Counted from the stretch's first letter, positions 8,975-17,683 are shown. The stretch: 21,930 bases of DNA from an uncultured Prevotella sp. (GCA_934217675.1 CAKQCV010000046.1:1-21930); one strand, 5' to 3'. Notes: generated from the letters alone by a model not told the origin. Numbers and translations: made by a program.

Positions 8975-9475
8975 ATGATTAACTTTAACCAACTTTACGA
9001 CAAACACATCGACAATCTATTTATCTTCGCAACAAGATTCACTTCAGACCGCGAACTAATAAAAGATTGTATACAAGATGTTTTTGTAAAACTCTACAAC
9101 AAGCGTGACGAACTGAAAAACGTCAGCAATATAGAGTCATATCTATATGTATCATTGCGCAACCGAATAAACGACGAATTCCGTCGTCAAACCCACATGT
9201 GCGATGATGAAATAAACGACCAAAATATGAAGCCATTGTGTGACAATGGCGAAGAGTATGATTTAGAACGCTATGAAGAAGAAAGAAACCGCAACATTGC
9301 AATGTCGCAATATATAAGTCATCTTTCTCCACGTCAGCGCCAAATTATACAATTATATTATATAGAGCAGCGCAAATATGATGAAATTTGCATTATAATG
9401 GGCATAAACTATCAATCCGTGCGTAATCTAATGCACAGAAGTATGAGTCGCTTGCGCCAAATGGCTACAAAATAA
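8975..9475 (+). CDS. ECF-type RNA polymerase sigma factor
   Basis: Cytoplasmic sigma-70 family factor of the extracytoplasmic-function type, which redirects RNA polymerase to a specific promoter set. With the start MINFNQLYDKHIDNLF it has 166 residues, normal for the family. Region 2 spans about 5-70 (DRELIKDCIQDVFVKLY, then SYLYVSLRNRINDEFRR). Region 4 spans about 110-160, with SPRQRQIIQLYYIEQRKYDEI and a helix-turn-helix around NYQSVRNLMHRSMSRLR. The ATG at 8975 is chosen over the in-frame ATG at 8921 because region 2 begins directly after it and the longer N-terminus has no family resemblance. Bacteroidetes ECF factors are often followed by a FecR-type anti-sigma gene; none is present here, only tiny ORFs. 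It may control the neighbouring PUL or surface-protein genes, which is inference. Confidence 0.9.
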   Translation: MINFNQLYDKHIDNLFIFATRFTSDRELIKDCIQDVFVKLYNKRDELKNVSNIESYLYVSLRNRINDEFRRQTHMCDDEINDQNMKPLCDNGEEYDLERYEEERNRNIAMSQYISHLSPRQRQIIQLYYIEQRKYDEICIIMGINYQSVRNLMHRSMSRLRQMATK

Positions 9476-9526
9476 AACAAAATAAATATACATTGAGTAC
9501 ATAGCAATTATAATAGCGTCAATTAT

Positions 9527-9574
9527 ATGAAAGAAAAATACTACGGCTTCATACAAAAGACTCTATTAATATGA
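9527..9574 (+). CDS. Possible 15-residue leader ORF
   Basis: A 15-codon ORF beginning MKEKYYGF. Its TGA stop overlaps the ATG of the next small ORF in an ATGA arrangement (9571-9574), as in translational coupling. At this length chance is a real explanation. Confidence 0.2.
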   Translation: MKEKYYGFIQKTLLI

Positions 9575-9717
9575 CTGACAAATACACTGATTACTCAAGG
9601 TCACATACAGCAATGACAGACAACATATATTGCGTAAAGCCACTTTCAACAAAAGAAAAAGAAGAGTTAAAGCTGCGCATATCCATTGCTATAGGTGAAG
9701 GAATATCAAAAGCTTAG
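9571..9717 (+). CDS. Small hypothetical protein (48 aa)
   Basis: A 48-codon ORF starting MTDKYTDYSRSHTAM and ending AIGEGISKA before TAG. It is polar, with a charged centre (TKEKEELKLR) and no signal peptide or membrane segment. It occupies the place, about 95 bp after the sigma gene, where an anti-sigma gene would often stand, but shows no resemblance to FecR. It may be a real small protein, a gene remnant or chance; I do not recognise it. A strong terminator follows about 110 bp downstream. Confidence 0.35.
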   Translation: MTDKYTDYSRSHTAMTDNIYCVKPLSTKEKEELKLRISIAIGEGISKA

Positions 9718-9825
9718 GCATAGCATAACAAAGAAAAAAAAAGAGATGCATGCCGTATGCATATACTAAAAGAAGATTAATTCTTATAAGTATGCTATCT
9801 ATTATAATGCAATTAATATAAAATT

Positions 9826-9870
9826 GAACGATACAGATAATATTAAAATATCTGTATCGTTCTTTTTTTT
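9826..9870 (+). terminator. Strong intrinsic terminator between ECF sigma and HTCS genes
   Basis: GAACGATACAGATA (9826-9839) and TATCTGTATCGTTC (9849-9862) are perfect 14-bp complements with a 9-nt loop, followed by eight T. It closes the sigma-factor transcript and separates it from the regulator downstream. Confidence 0.93.
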
Positions 9871-9883
9871 AAAATAAAAAAAG

Positions 9884-9904
9884 TAACTTTGACCACAAAT
9901 TTGT
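9884..9904 (+). promoter_or_regulatory. Promoter of the HTCS gene, with adjacent palindrome
   Basis: TAACTTTG (9884-9891) matches the Bacteroidetes -7 consensus. No clear TTTG sits at -33, because that position falls in the T tract of the preceding terminator. A 10-bp palindrome ACAAATTTGT (9895-9904) lies at or just after the expected start site and could be an operator. Confidence 0.55.
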
Positions 9905-9974
9905 CAGGCTATACAAATGGTCAAAGGCAGTTATTATAACAGACATTACACCATCCTTTAGGTATATATACATT

Positions 9975-12900
9975 ATGAAGCAATTATTATATACACTGTT
10001 ATTATGTATTGTCATGCCACTTACCTGCAAGGCACAACAAAACATAATCATTTCAAGATATACTACAGAAAACGGATTACCGTCAAATACAATAAATTGC
10101 ATTACAAATGACCATGACGGGCTCATTTGGCTTGGTACATTATATGGACTTTCATCATTTGATGGAACAAAGTTCACTCCATACGTAAAACACAACTCTT
10201 ATTCAGAAATTCCACCAAGAAAGATTCTAAATATCACAGAAGACAACAAAAACAATCTATGGATTAGAACCTCAGACAACCGTTTCTATCGTTTTAACAA
10301 AACCACAGAAACATTCCACGATATGTATGGCGACCTAAAAAAGGTGTCGCCTAACCTTAGAGTTATAAAGTTAGTACATATAGACAACGGAAATACACTT
10401 ATATATACAAGAAATAAAAATATATATGAAGTGTACGTTGATAAAAATGATATGGCACACATACAAATCATATATAATTCATGCCATGCAATTGACAAAA
10501 ATACGCTGAAACTGCGCTTTAACGTATTGGGAGAGACAGAAAAATATATTTTTTGGCTTGGACCTAACTTCGACGTAAAAATAGTATCGAAGAAACACAC
10601 TCTACAAAAAAAGCATATACTTCGCACAATTCCACGCGGCTATAAAGCTACATGTTTCAACACTTTAGGAAGAAACATATATATAGGAACATCAAGAGGT
10701 GATGTGTTTGTAATAAATGTTAATAACGGTAAGACTAAGAGAATATCAACAGGAACCAAAGAAGATATAACAACAGTTACACCAGTAAAAGACAAATTAT
10801 TCATAACTACCAGACATGGAATTTACTCAACAAGCTCTATACTTGCAAAGGTAAATACAGAAGCTGAGACATCATTCGCAGACAAATACGGAATACTATG
10901 GCTATACAGCAAAAATAATGGAATAACAATGTTCAACCCGCAGAATAAACTATGCAAGAATTTTCCGATTCGGGCAAACGATTCCTTATTAGACGCTGTA
11001 AAATTTTGTGATGCAGAAAAAAACGGATTGTTTATCTTACTACGCAATGGCAAAATCATGAGATTTGATCGCGTCAACTCAACAATGCAAGAATTTACTC
11101 CTGTTGACATACAAAACAACAAATTACTTGCCATGCCTGCTCATGCTTTTATGCAAATTAACACTAAACAAAATGTGTTCTACGACATGTCGATAGACAA
11201 TAATGGGATATTATGGTTATCGTCAACAACAGACGGACTCCTTAAAGTTAGGTTTCCAAGCAATCAGTTCTCATTCCTTTACTCTAATATACTTGCCAAC
11301 GACATACAACCAGCAAACAACAACTATGGAATTCGCTCTTTGTTTCAAGCCAAAAATGGAGATTTATGGATTGGAACAAGACAAAAAACTTTATACCGCA
11401 TTGACGGAAAGACAGGAAAGCTAAAAAACAAATATACTGGTATAACAGAAAACATATATAACATATCTGAAGACAGTAAAGGAAATATCTGGCTATCGTC
11501 AAAAGGCAACGGACTTACAAAAATGGTTCCAGATGAGAAAGCACCTCAAGGGGTGCATTTTGAAACCTACAAACACAACAACTCCGACAAATTCTCTATC
11601 AGCGACAACAAGGTATACTATACTTTTGAGGACAGTAAAGGAAGAATATGGGTTTGCACCTATGGTGGAGGACTTAATCTAATTTCAACCTACAAGGGAA
11701 AAACTGTATTTATAAACAAGAACAACCTTCTAAAGAATTATCCACAAAACGATCTATATATGAGCACGAGAGAAATTGTTGAAGACAACAACAATACTCT
11801 CTGGATTGCAACTACAGATGGATTATTGTCATTTAATGGAAATTTCAAGAATCCAAGAAATATAAAATTCAACAGTTTCCGCAACGGCAACAATCCGCTT
11901 GTTGTAGATAATGATATTTTCTCTCTTCTAAAAGATTGCAAGGGAAATATATGGCTAAGTGTGTTCGGGTGCGGTCTTGCTAAAATAACAGGATATGACA
12001 GTAAATCAGGAAAACTCACTCTTGACACTTTTGTTGACAACGGACTGCAAGGGTATATGGTTTCAACACTTGTTGAAGACAATAGACACAATATATGGTT
12101 TACCACTGAAAATGGTTTGACAAGCATCTCTGAAAAAGACAATAAGCTGCATTCATATGGATACCTTGACGGCTTTCTAAGAAGTAAAATCGAGGACAAT
12201 ACCGCAATATGCCTAAAAAGCGGTAAAATCCTTATCGGATGCAGAGAAGGAATTGTGGCTTACTCGCCTGATAAGATAGAAAAAGAGTCACACCATAGCT
12301 ACAGGACTTTTATTGTAGACTTCAAAGTGCAGAACAAGAGTTTGAACAGTTTTAATCCACCAATAATCAAGATCTGTCCAAAGTATGCCAAAGAAATTGA
12401 ATTAAAACATAATCAAAATATGTTTTCAATTGAGTTTTCTTCAGTGAATTATACAAGCAGCAGTAACACTGCTTTCACTTATATACTTGATGGATATGAA
12501 CGGCAATGGCATGCCAACGACAACAGTCGTGTGGCATCATATGCCAATGTTCCACCAGGGGAATACACATTCAGAGTGAAAACTCTTGATGAAAATTCAC
12601 CTGAATGTTCAGTAAGGATTATCATTTTACCACCATGGTGGCTTACGTGGTGGGCATACCTTATATATGCCATCATCATTGCAGCTGCCGTTTATGGCGG
12701 AATACGTATCACACTGACAATGATAAAGATGCGCAATGATATATATATCAACAACAGACTGGCAGAAATGAAAATACGCTTTTTTACAAATATCAGTCAT
12801 GAACTGCGCACCCCTCTGACATTGATAAAGAATCCGATAGACGGATTGAGAAGACATGAAAAGCTTTCTGATGAAGGAAAAAAATACCTGAATCTTATTG

Positions 12901-14375
12901 ACCGCAATGCAACAAAAATGCTGCATCTCGTCAATCAAATACTTGATTTCAGAAAAGTACAAAACGGCAAAATGCCGATACACCTGTCGCATGCTTGCAT
13001 CAACGATATTGTAGATATATTCTACGAAGAATACAAATTAGCAGCAAAGGAAAGAAATATAGAATTAAAGATTATCAAGCCCGAAGAAAATATCATGGCA
13101 TGGTGTGATGCTGAAAAAATAGGAGTTATAATCAACAATTTGATAAACAATGCATTCAAATACACATCATCAGGTGGCAATATTACAGTAACAATAAATA
13201 GTGAAAACAGTAAATGCAGAATAACGGTTGCCGACAATGGAGCAAGTATACCAGAACAGCAGCTCGACACTATATTCGAAAGATTCTCCATGGCTGATAA
13301 TGTCATGTCGGCAGACTCACAGCAAAATGGCACAGGTATAGGACTTAGTCTTGCACGGGAATTTGCAACGATGCATCATGGGCGAATTTGGGCTGAAAAT
13401 ATAGAAAACAATGGAGGTGTTGTATTCATTCTTGAAATTCCAACAGAAAAAGAAGTATATAATAAAGACAATACCGAGATGCTGATTGATGACAATACGG
13501 TGTCTATAACTCCACAAGCAATAAATTCTCCAAACGACAACATAACAAAAGAATCACAGGAACAGCCATATAACACAGATCGTCCGACACTCGTTTTGGT
13601 TGAGGACAATGCAGATTTGCGAAGCATGTTAAGCATGCAGCTACAACATACATACAACGTTGTAACTGCCATTGACGGCATTGACGGTATTGAAAAAATT
13701 AAAGAAACACATCCTGACTTGATTATCACAGATTTAATGATGCCAAAAATGGATGGTGCTGAATTACTGAATCGTGTAAGAAAAGATTTCACAATAAGTC
13801 ACGTTCCTATAATTGTGCTTACAGCAAAGAACAATGACGACGAGATTGCTAAAATTATAGAAAACGGCGCAAATGCCTTTATAACCAAACCATTCAGTAG
13901 CAACATGCTTATGGCACGCATAAGGCAACTGTTAAAAGAGCAATGTGTTTTTCAGCGCAAAATACTTTTGCAAGGTAAAAAAACAGAAAATGATACTTCA
14001 AACAATATTGATGAATATGAGAAGCATCTGGCAAAGAAAGATATGGAATTCATAAACAAGATATACTCTATAATAGAAGAGAACATGCAAAATGACAACT
14101 TCAATATCGACACAATTGCCGAGAGTGTTGGACTGAGCCGTTCTGCTTTCTTTAAAAAATTGAAAACACTGACAGGCTATGCTCCTGTGGATCTCGTAAG
14201 AGTGATTCGACTAAACAAAGCGGAGAAGTTAATACTTACGACAAACGACAGTGTGGCAGAAGTTGCCTATGCTACAGGGTTCAATGATTCAAGCTATTTC
14301 GGAAAGTGTTTCAAAAAGAAATTCGGTATGTCACCACTTGAATACCGAAACAAGAATCTGAATAAAACAGAATAA
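9975..14375 (+). CDS. Hybrid two-component system regulator (HTCS): sensor, kinase, receiver, AraC-type output
   Basis: Inner-membrane one-protein signalling system of the type that senses periplasmic oligosaccharides and activates PULs. A signal peptide (residues 1-21, MKQLLYTLLLCIVMPLTCKA) precedes a two-bladed-propeller-type sensor made of many Reg_prop repeats (for example GLPSNTINCI...GLIWLGTLYGL, then repeated DSKGNIWLS and DNRHNIWFTTENGL). A Y_Y_Y domain follows (around YILDGYERQWHAN) and then a membrane helix at about 893-915. The kinase part has the H-box FFTNISHELRTPLTL with phospho-acceptor His942, the N-box near 1056-1062 (NNLINNAFKY) and GTGIGLSLAREF near 1119. The receiver domain starts near 1203, with Asp1253 in ITDLMMPKMDG and a Lys in FITKPFS. 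The last 100 residues are an AraC-type helix-turn-helix (IAESVGLSRSAFFKKLK...VAYATGFNDSSYFGKCF). The length of 1466 is typical and all key residues are present. Targets are probably the nearby PUL genes. Confidence 0.96.
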   Translation: MKQLLYTLLLCIVMPLTCKAQQNIIISRYTTENGLPSNTINCITNDHDGLIWLGTLYGLSSFDGTKFTPYVKHNSYSEIPPRKILNITEDNKNNLWIRTSDNRFYRFNKTTETFHDMYGDLKKVSPNLRVIKLVHIDNGNTLIYTRNKNIYEVYVDKNDMAHIQIIYNSCHAIDKNTLKLRFNVLGETEKYIFWLGPNFDVKIVSKKHTLQKKHILRTIPRGYKATCFNTLGRNIYIGTSRGDVFVINVNNGKTKRISTGTKEDITTVTPVKDKLFITTRHGIYSTSSILAKVNTEAETSFADKYGILWLYSKNNGITMFNPQNKLCKNFPIRANDSLLDAVKFCDAEKNGLFILLRNGKIMRFDRVNSTMQEFTPVDIQNNKLLAMPAHAFMQINTKQNVFYDMSIDNNGILWLSSTTDGLLKVRFPSNQFSFLYSNILANDIQPANNNYGIRSLFQAKNGDLWIGTRQKTLYRIDGKTGKLKNKYTGITENIYNISEDSKGNIWLSSKGNGLTKMVPDEKAPQGVHFETYKHNNSDKFSISDNKVYYTFEDSKGRIWVCTYGGGLNLISTYKGKTVFINKNNLLKNYPQNDLYMSTREIVEDNNNTLWIATTDGLLSFNGNFKNPRNIKFNSFRNGNNPLVVDNDIFSLLKDCKGNIWLSVFGCGLAKITGYDSKSGKLTLDTFVDNGLQGYMVSTLVEDNRHNIWFTTENGLTSISEKDNKLHSYGYLDGFLRSKIEDNTAICLKSGKILIGCREGIVAYSPDKIEKESHHSYRTFIVDFKVQNKSLNSFNPPIIKICPKYAKEIELKHNQNMFSIEFSSVNYTSSSNTAFTYILDGYERQWHANDNSRVASYANVPPGEYTFRVKTLDENSPECSVRIIILPPWWLTWWAYLIYAIIIAAAVYGGIRITLTMIKMRNDIYINNRLAEMKIRFFTNISHELRTPLTLIKNPIDGLRRHEKLSDEGKKYLNLIDRNATKMLHLVNQILDFRKVQNGKMPIHLSHACINDIVDIFYEEYKLAAKERNIELKIIKPEENIMAWCDAEKIGVIINNLINNAFKYTSSGGNITVTINSENSKCRITVADNGASIPEQQLDTIFERFSMADNVMSADSQQNGTGIGLSLAREFATMHHGRIWAENIENNGGVVFILEIPTEKEVYNKDNTEMLIDDNTVSITPQAINSPNDNITKESQEQPYNTDRPTLVLVEDNADLRSMLSMQLQHTYNVVTAIDGIDGIEKIKETHPDLIITDLMMPKMDGAELLNRVRKDFTISHVPIIVLTAKNNDDEIAKIIENGANAFITKPFSSNMLMARIRQLLKEQCVFQRKILLQGKKTENDTSNNIDEYEKHLAKKDMEFINKIYSIIEENMQNDNFNIDTIAESVGLSRSAFFKKLKTLTGYAPVDLVRVIRLNKAEKLILTTNDSVAEVAYATGFNDSSYFGKCFKKKFGMSPLEYRNKNLNKTE

Positions 14376-14403
14376 CAAGCAAACACTAACATCTGCAACT
14401 AAC

Positions 14404-14444
14404 AAAAAAGCCAGAGATTGATATACAACACAATCTCTGACTTT
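14404..14444 (-). terminator. Terminator of the leftward operon, in the convergent gap
   Basis: AAAGCCAGAGATTG (14407-14420) and CAATCTCTGACTTT (14431-14444) form a 14-bp stem. Read on the minus strand the one mismatch becomes a G-T wobble and six T follow (14409-14404), so it mainly ends the leftward operon. On the plus strand the T tract is short, but it may still stop the HTCS transcript. Confidence 0.78.
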
Positions 14445-14461
14445 CGACTATAATAATTGAA

Positions 14462-15685
14462 TTACTTTTTTATCAACTTAATTGTAGGAACATTTTTATA
14501 GATGTTTACAGCTCCAACAGGTCTGAGTTTCATTACTCCATCTCTCTTTGCAGACACTGCATACGACGAACTTTGCGTCATATCTGCAATTCCACTTGCC
14601 GGAGCGGTATAATTAATCTTCACATGCTTTTGGCTTTCTGTAACCAAATCACAATCAAAAGTTACATTATTGCCGTCTGTTGAAACTTTCACGCTGCCAC
14701 CCGTTGCAAAAGCATACATATTGGTTGAACTTCCATCTTCACCATATTTTGTATAATATGTTCCCATAGGAATATACATAGAATAATATTCATACAATGT
14801 TCCTGAAAGGAATGATCCTGGATTATAAGGACCATCAAGAACAGAGGCAACAGTGTATTCGCCAGCAATATCATTAATATTCATATTTGCAGAAGGATTC
14901 GTCAATATTTCAAAATTTGCCAACTCACCTGCACCAATAATATAACCTTCATCATCAAGCGGACAATTGAGAAGAGCAACTGAATAATTTCCATAAGTAT
15001 CTGAAACTGTATATCTTCCAGAAAGCATAGTTGGAACCATTGTTACATCCTCTGCCAACATATCATAAGCTGTAGGATCTTGGTTCTCAAACTTCATTTC
15101 TCCATTGAATTCTGCACGCAATGTTTGGAAATCAATCTCTTCATATTTTTCACCAGTATCACCGGTAAATTCAATATTGTAACCAGAACCATTATGCTTA
15201 ACTGTGACCTTTGCCGATGAGAAAGGTACAGAATACCCATTAGGACCTTCACTTGTTATTTCTGTGCATATCATTGCACACAAGTAATCATCCGAAAGGT
15301 AAACAGTACCCTTTTCATACGAATCACTCGCTGTATATGTTCCTTCAGGGAGCACGGCATTTCTCGGATCTGCATCTTTTTCAGCAAATGCATAAAAACG
15401 AATTACAATCTGTCCCTTCTGTGTCGGTAATCCGTCAGAACTTATAGGAGCATCGCTAAGACTAACCAAATACTGTCCACCACCATAGTATACAGATCTT
15501 GTATACTCCGCTTTAATATCCTTGTCATAAGTAATATGATTGCCAAACGTTATACTGTCTATATCAGCACAAGGTATTTCCTGCACTGCCCCACTCTTCA
15601 AGTGTATAAACGCTGATTTACTCGTCTGTGCTGTAGCAAAGGTTGCCATTGCCATTAATGCTGCTGAAAGTATATATTTTTTCAT
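14462..15685 (-). CDS. Exported protein of unknown function with internal duplication
   Basis: I do not recognise a named family. With the start MKKYILSAALMAMATFATAQ the protein has 407 residues and a clear type I signal peptide. An in-frame ATG at 15718 would add 11 residues (MIIMIIKKKMI) and overlap the upstream stop as ATGA, so coupling from there is possible; the signal peptide favours 15685. After the signal, LKSGAVQEIPCADIDSITF is a short motif common near the N-terminus of Bacteroidetes exported proteins. Two similar beta-rich units follow: one with GQYLVSLSDAPISSDG and LPEGTYTASDSYEKGTVYLSD, the other with GNYSVALLNCPLDDEG and IAGEYTVASVLDG, each ending in a V-V-F patterned strand segment. 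It is second in an operon with the T9SS-tailed protein and probably acts at the surface or in the periplasm. Confidence 0.75.
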   Translation of the reverse strand: MKKYILSAALMAMATFATAQTSKSAFIHLKSGAVQEIPCADIDSITFGNHITYDKDIKAEYTRSVYYGGGQYLVSLSDAPISSDGLPTQKGQIVIRFYAFAEKDADPRNAVLPEGTYTASDSYEKGTVYLSDDYLCAMICTEITSEGPNGYSVPFSSAKVTVKHNGSGYNIEFTGDTGEKYEEIDFQTLRAEFNGEMKFENQDPTAYDMLAEDVTMVPTMLSGRYTVSDTYGNYSVALLNCPLDDEGYIIGAGELANFEILTNPSANMNINDIAGEYTVASVLDGPYNPGSFLSGTLYEYYSMYIPMGTYYTKYGEDGSSTNMYAFATGGSVKVSTDGNNVTFDCDLVTESQKHVKINYTAPASGIADMTQSSSYAVSAKRDGVMKLRPVGAVNIYKNVPTIKLIKK

Positions 15686-15714
15686 AATCATCTTTTTTTT
15701 AATTATCATTATAA

Positions 15715-16194
15715 TCATTTCTTGAATTTTACTGCCTCATTGCCCACTTTCAATATATATATGCCATGTGGCAAAGATGAAACATCAATTTTAGTACCAT
15801 TCCATTCACCAATATTGACTTCTTTTCCACCACTCATACTATAAACAACAAGCCGTGCCGAACCTCTATTACCCCAACCATTAACGAAAACACTCTGCCC
15901 CGCATTATCTACAGTAAGAGAGAGTTTTGATTTCTGAACTGCTGTCATAGGTTCTATTCCCGCTGAAGTGCTTGAAAAAACGATTTTCTTTATTTCATCA
16001 AATGCATAAGTAACTCCTGCTTCACCTTTTGAAACAACTGTTAGCCCGGCATCTGAAAAATCAATTTTGGAAATACTCTCCATTTCATACAGAGTCTCTC
16101 CTGAAACAGTAACGACCGTAACTTTATCGTCAGCATTTACAGACAATGCTGATAAAAAGGACAACGTCGCAATAGTAACTTTTCTTTTCACCAT
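15715..16194 (-). CDS. Small exported protein with T9SS type A-like C-terminal sorting domain
   Basis: With the start MVKRKVTIATLSFLSALSVNA it has 159 residues and a signal peptide. The longer reading from 16281 is rejected because the promoter would lie inside it. Two tandem copies of the short motif seen in many Bacteroidetes exported proteins follow: GETLYEMESISKIDFSD and VTYAFDEIKKIVFSS. The last 70 residues resemble a type IX secretion (Por-type) sorting domain: a strand-rich unit with LSLTVDNAGQSVFVNGWG, ARLVVYSMSGGKEVN, SSLPHGIYILKVGNEAVKF and a basic end KK. This suggests export across the outer membrane by T9SS and possible anchoring. There is almost nothing between motif and tail, so it is close to a bare sorting domain with a short cargo. 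It is first in the leftward operon, 29 bp before the larger protein. Confidence 0.78.
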   Translation of the reverse strand: MVKRKVTIATLSFLSALSVNADDKVTVVTVSGETLYEMESISKIDFSDAGLTVVSKGEAGVTYAFDEIKKIVFSSTSAGIEPMTAVQKSKLSLTVDNAGQSVFVNGWGNRGSARLVVYSMSGGKEVNIGEWNGTKIDVSSLPHGIYILKVGNEAVKFKK

Positions 16195-16251
16195 AACTAC
16201 ATTTCTGTTAATAAAAAAACTCAATAAAACTACTTTTGTTATTACACTTTG

Positions 16252-16282
16252 CAAATATATAACATTTTGACATCCCCACAAA
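16252..16282 (-). promoter_or_regulatory. Promoter of the leftward operon
   Basis: On the minus strand TTTG (16282-16279), a 19-nt spacer and TATATTTG (16259-16252) fit the Bacteroidetes consensus exactly. It supports the start at 16194 with a leader of about 50 nt. Confidence 0.8.
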
Positions 16283-16470
16283 AGAATTATTATTTTTTTT
16301 CACTTTAAAACTTTTTCTTTAAACAACAGCCACTTTATTTGAATAGATTGTTGTTTCATACATAATATAATAATAACTGAACTTTCTGATTTATAATCAT
16401 AATAATACGTTAAGACAGGAATACAAAATTACACAGACGGTTAATTTTTCTAAATAAAAGAATGTTACTA
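16283..16470. other. Divergent intergenic spacer
   Basis: AT-rich spacer between the two divergent promoters of the surface-protein genes. No ORF, strong repeat or stem was seen. The complete gap between the start codons is 386 bp; the rest is the two promoters and their leaders. Confidence 0.6.
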
Positions 16471-16501
16471 TTTGTCATTTTAAATAAAGTATGTACCTTT
16501 G
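16471..16501 (+). promoter_or_regulatory. Promoter of the 320-aa exported protein gene
   Basis: TTTG (16471-16474), a 19-nt spacer and TACCTTTG (16494-16501) match the Bacteroidetes consensus exactly. The leader to the ATG at 16581 is about 70 nt. Confidence 0.82.
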
Positions 16502-16580
16502 AAACGTAAATAATACAATCAAACAAAAAACGAACAATAAGAACTTAAACAAAACAATAATCTTTAAAAACTAACGTAAC

Positions 16581-17543
16581 ATGAAGAAAATCTTTACTCT
16601 TGTATCAGTAGCGCTATGCGCAATGAGTATGAATGCTCAAGAAGTGTGGACCGTTAACGATGGTGAAGCTTTAAAAGCTGATTATGTAGCAAACACAGAT
16701 CCTAATGCAATGTCGGTAGTTTCATTCTCTACAGAAAACGTTATCGGCACACATACATCTGGACCTATTGCCGGATATCAGGACGGTGAACTTGTTAACG
16801 GAAAACTTGATGCTAAAGTTGACAATTCATGGGGAAATCTTAACACCAAAGCCCTGAGTTCAGACGGTTCTGTTGCTCCTTTCTATTATGTACAAGGAAA
16901 GGGAAATCCTGTAAACATTGATAAAGTAGAATTCGAAGAAATTATAACTGACGATACCCCAACAGGCAATTATCGTGCAAAATGGGACAACTCATATTAT
17001 GCACCAGATGGTTCTGCAGGACTACCAAAGAATGGTACATACGTAACTTTGACTCCAAAAGTAGACGGAACACTGAAGGTTTCAGTATGGATTAACAAAG
17101 GAAGCCGTGATGTATATGTAGCAAAGGCAAGCGATGCAAAGGCTTTGGCTTTTGGAACTGACGTTATAGCATCTGGATATATTAACGGACAGAACTGGGA
17201 TGTTGCTGATGACAGTCCTTTGAAAGGTTATCCTATGCTTCAAGAGAATATTGCAACAAAGGGAACAGAAGGAAATGACGCATACATTCTTGGTGCAGGA
17301 AATCAAGCAGGTTGGTTCTATCTAACATTTAAAGCTGCCGCAAACGAAACTTACTATGTTTTCAACAAGAACACTCAAATTGGTTTTGGCGGTTTTGAGT
17401 TTACAACAGGTCAGAGTGGTATCAACGAGATTACTACAGACAAGGTAAACGCTAACGCTCCAATATTCAATCTTGCAGGTCAGCGCGTAAGCAAGAATGC
17501 CAAAGGCATCCTTATCCAAAATGGCAAGAAATTTATCCGCTAA
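16581..17543 (+). CDS. Exported protein with Prevotella-type C-terminal tail, possible carbohydrate-binding module
   Basis: A 320-residue exported protein; signal peptide MKKIFTLVSVALCAMSMNAQ. The body (about 21-275) is beta-rich with no catalytic motif I recognise. The pattern TYVTLTPKVDGTLKVSVWIN, then VYVAKASDAKAL, then FYLTFKAAANETYYVFNKN and IGFGGFEF resembles a beta-sandwich of the kind often attached to Prevotella carbohydrate-active enzymes, so a glycan-binding role is a reasonable inference. The tail APIFNLAGQRVSKNAKGILI...NGKKFIR is the short C-terminal segment shared by many Prevotella secreted proteins and recalls T9SS sorting tails. It has its own promoter and terminator and lies just before the pectate lyase gene, so the two may act on the same substrate. 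Confidence 0.8.
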   Translation: MKKIFTLVSVALCAMSMNAQEVWTVNDGEALKADYVANTDPNAMSVVSFSTENVIGTHTSGPIAGYQDGELVNGKLDAKVDNSWGNLNTKALSSDGSVAPFYYVQGKGNPVNIDKVEFEEIITDDTPTGNYRAKWDNSYYAPDGSAGLPKNGTYVTLTPKVDGTLKVSVWINKGSRDVYVAKASDAKALAFGTDVIASGYINGQNWDVADDSPLKGYPMLQENIATKGTEGNDAYILGAGNQAGWFYLTFKAAANETYYVFNKNTQIGFGGFEFTTGQSGINEITTDKVNANAPIFNLAGQRVSKNAKGILIQNGKKFIR

Positions 17544-17567
17544 AAACATATTAGCATATTAAAATAT

Positions 17568-17607
17568 AATCCCTCTCATACATAAAAAATTTATGGGAGG
17601 GATTTTT
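17568..17607 (+). terminator. Intrinsic terminator after the 320-aa protein gene
   Basis: AATCCCTCTCATA (17568-17580) pairs with TATGGGAGGGATT (17592-17604) with one T-G wobble and an 11-nt loop, ending in five T. It lies between the stop at 17543 and the pectate lyase start at 17684. No clear promoter was found after it, so partial read-through may feed the next gene. Confidence 0.88.
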
Positions 17608-17683
17608 ATGATTACAAAGTGAAGACGCTTACGTCATTATATAAAGATTTAAAAGGATAATAAAATAACTCAACTATAAAATC

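Noticed and set aside
9741..9759. ATGCAT...ATGCAT repeat as an operator
   Set aside because: The two hexamers are each self-complementary and common in AT-rich DNA; no link to a promoter is visible.
16195..16281. Longer N-terminus of the T9SS-tailed protein from 16281
   Set aside because: A perfect promoter (16282-16252) lies inside it and the signal peptide starts at the Met at 16194.
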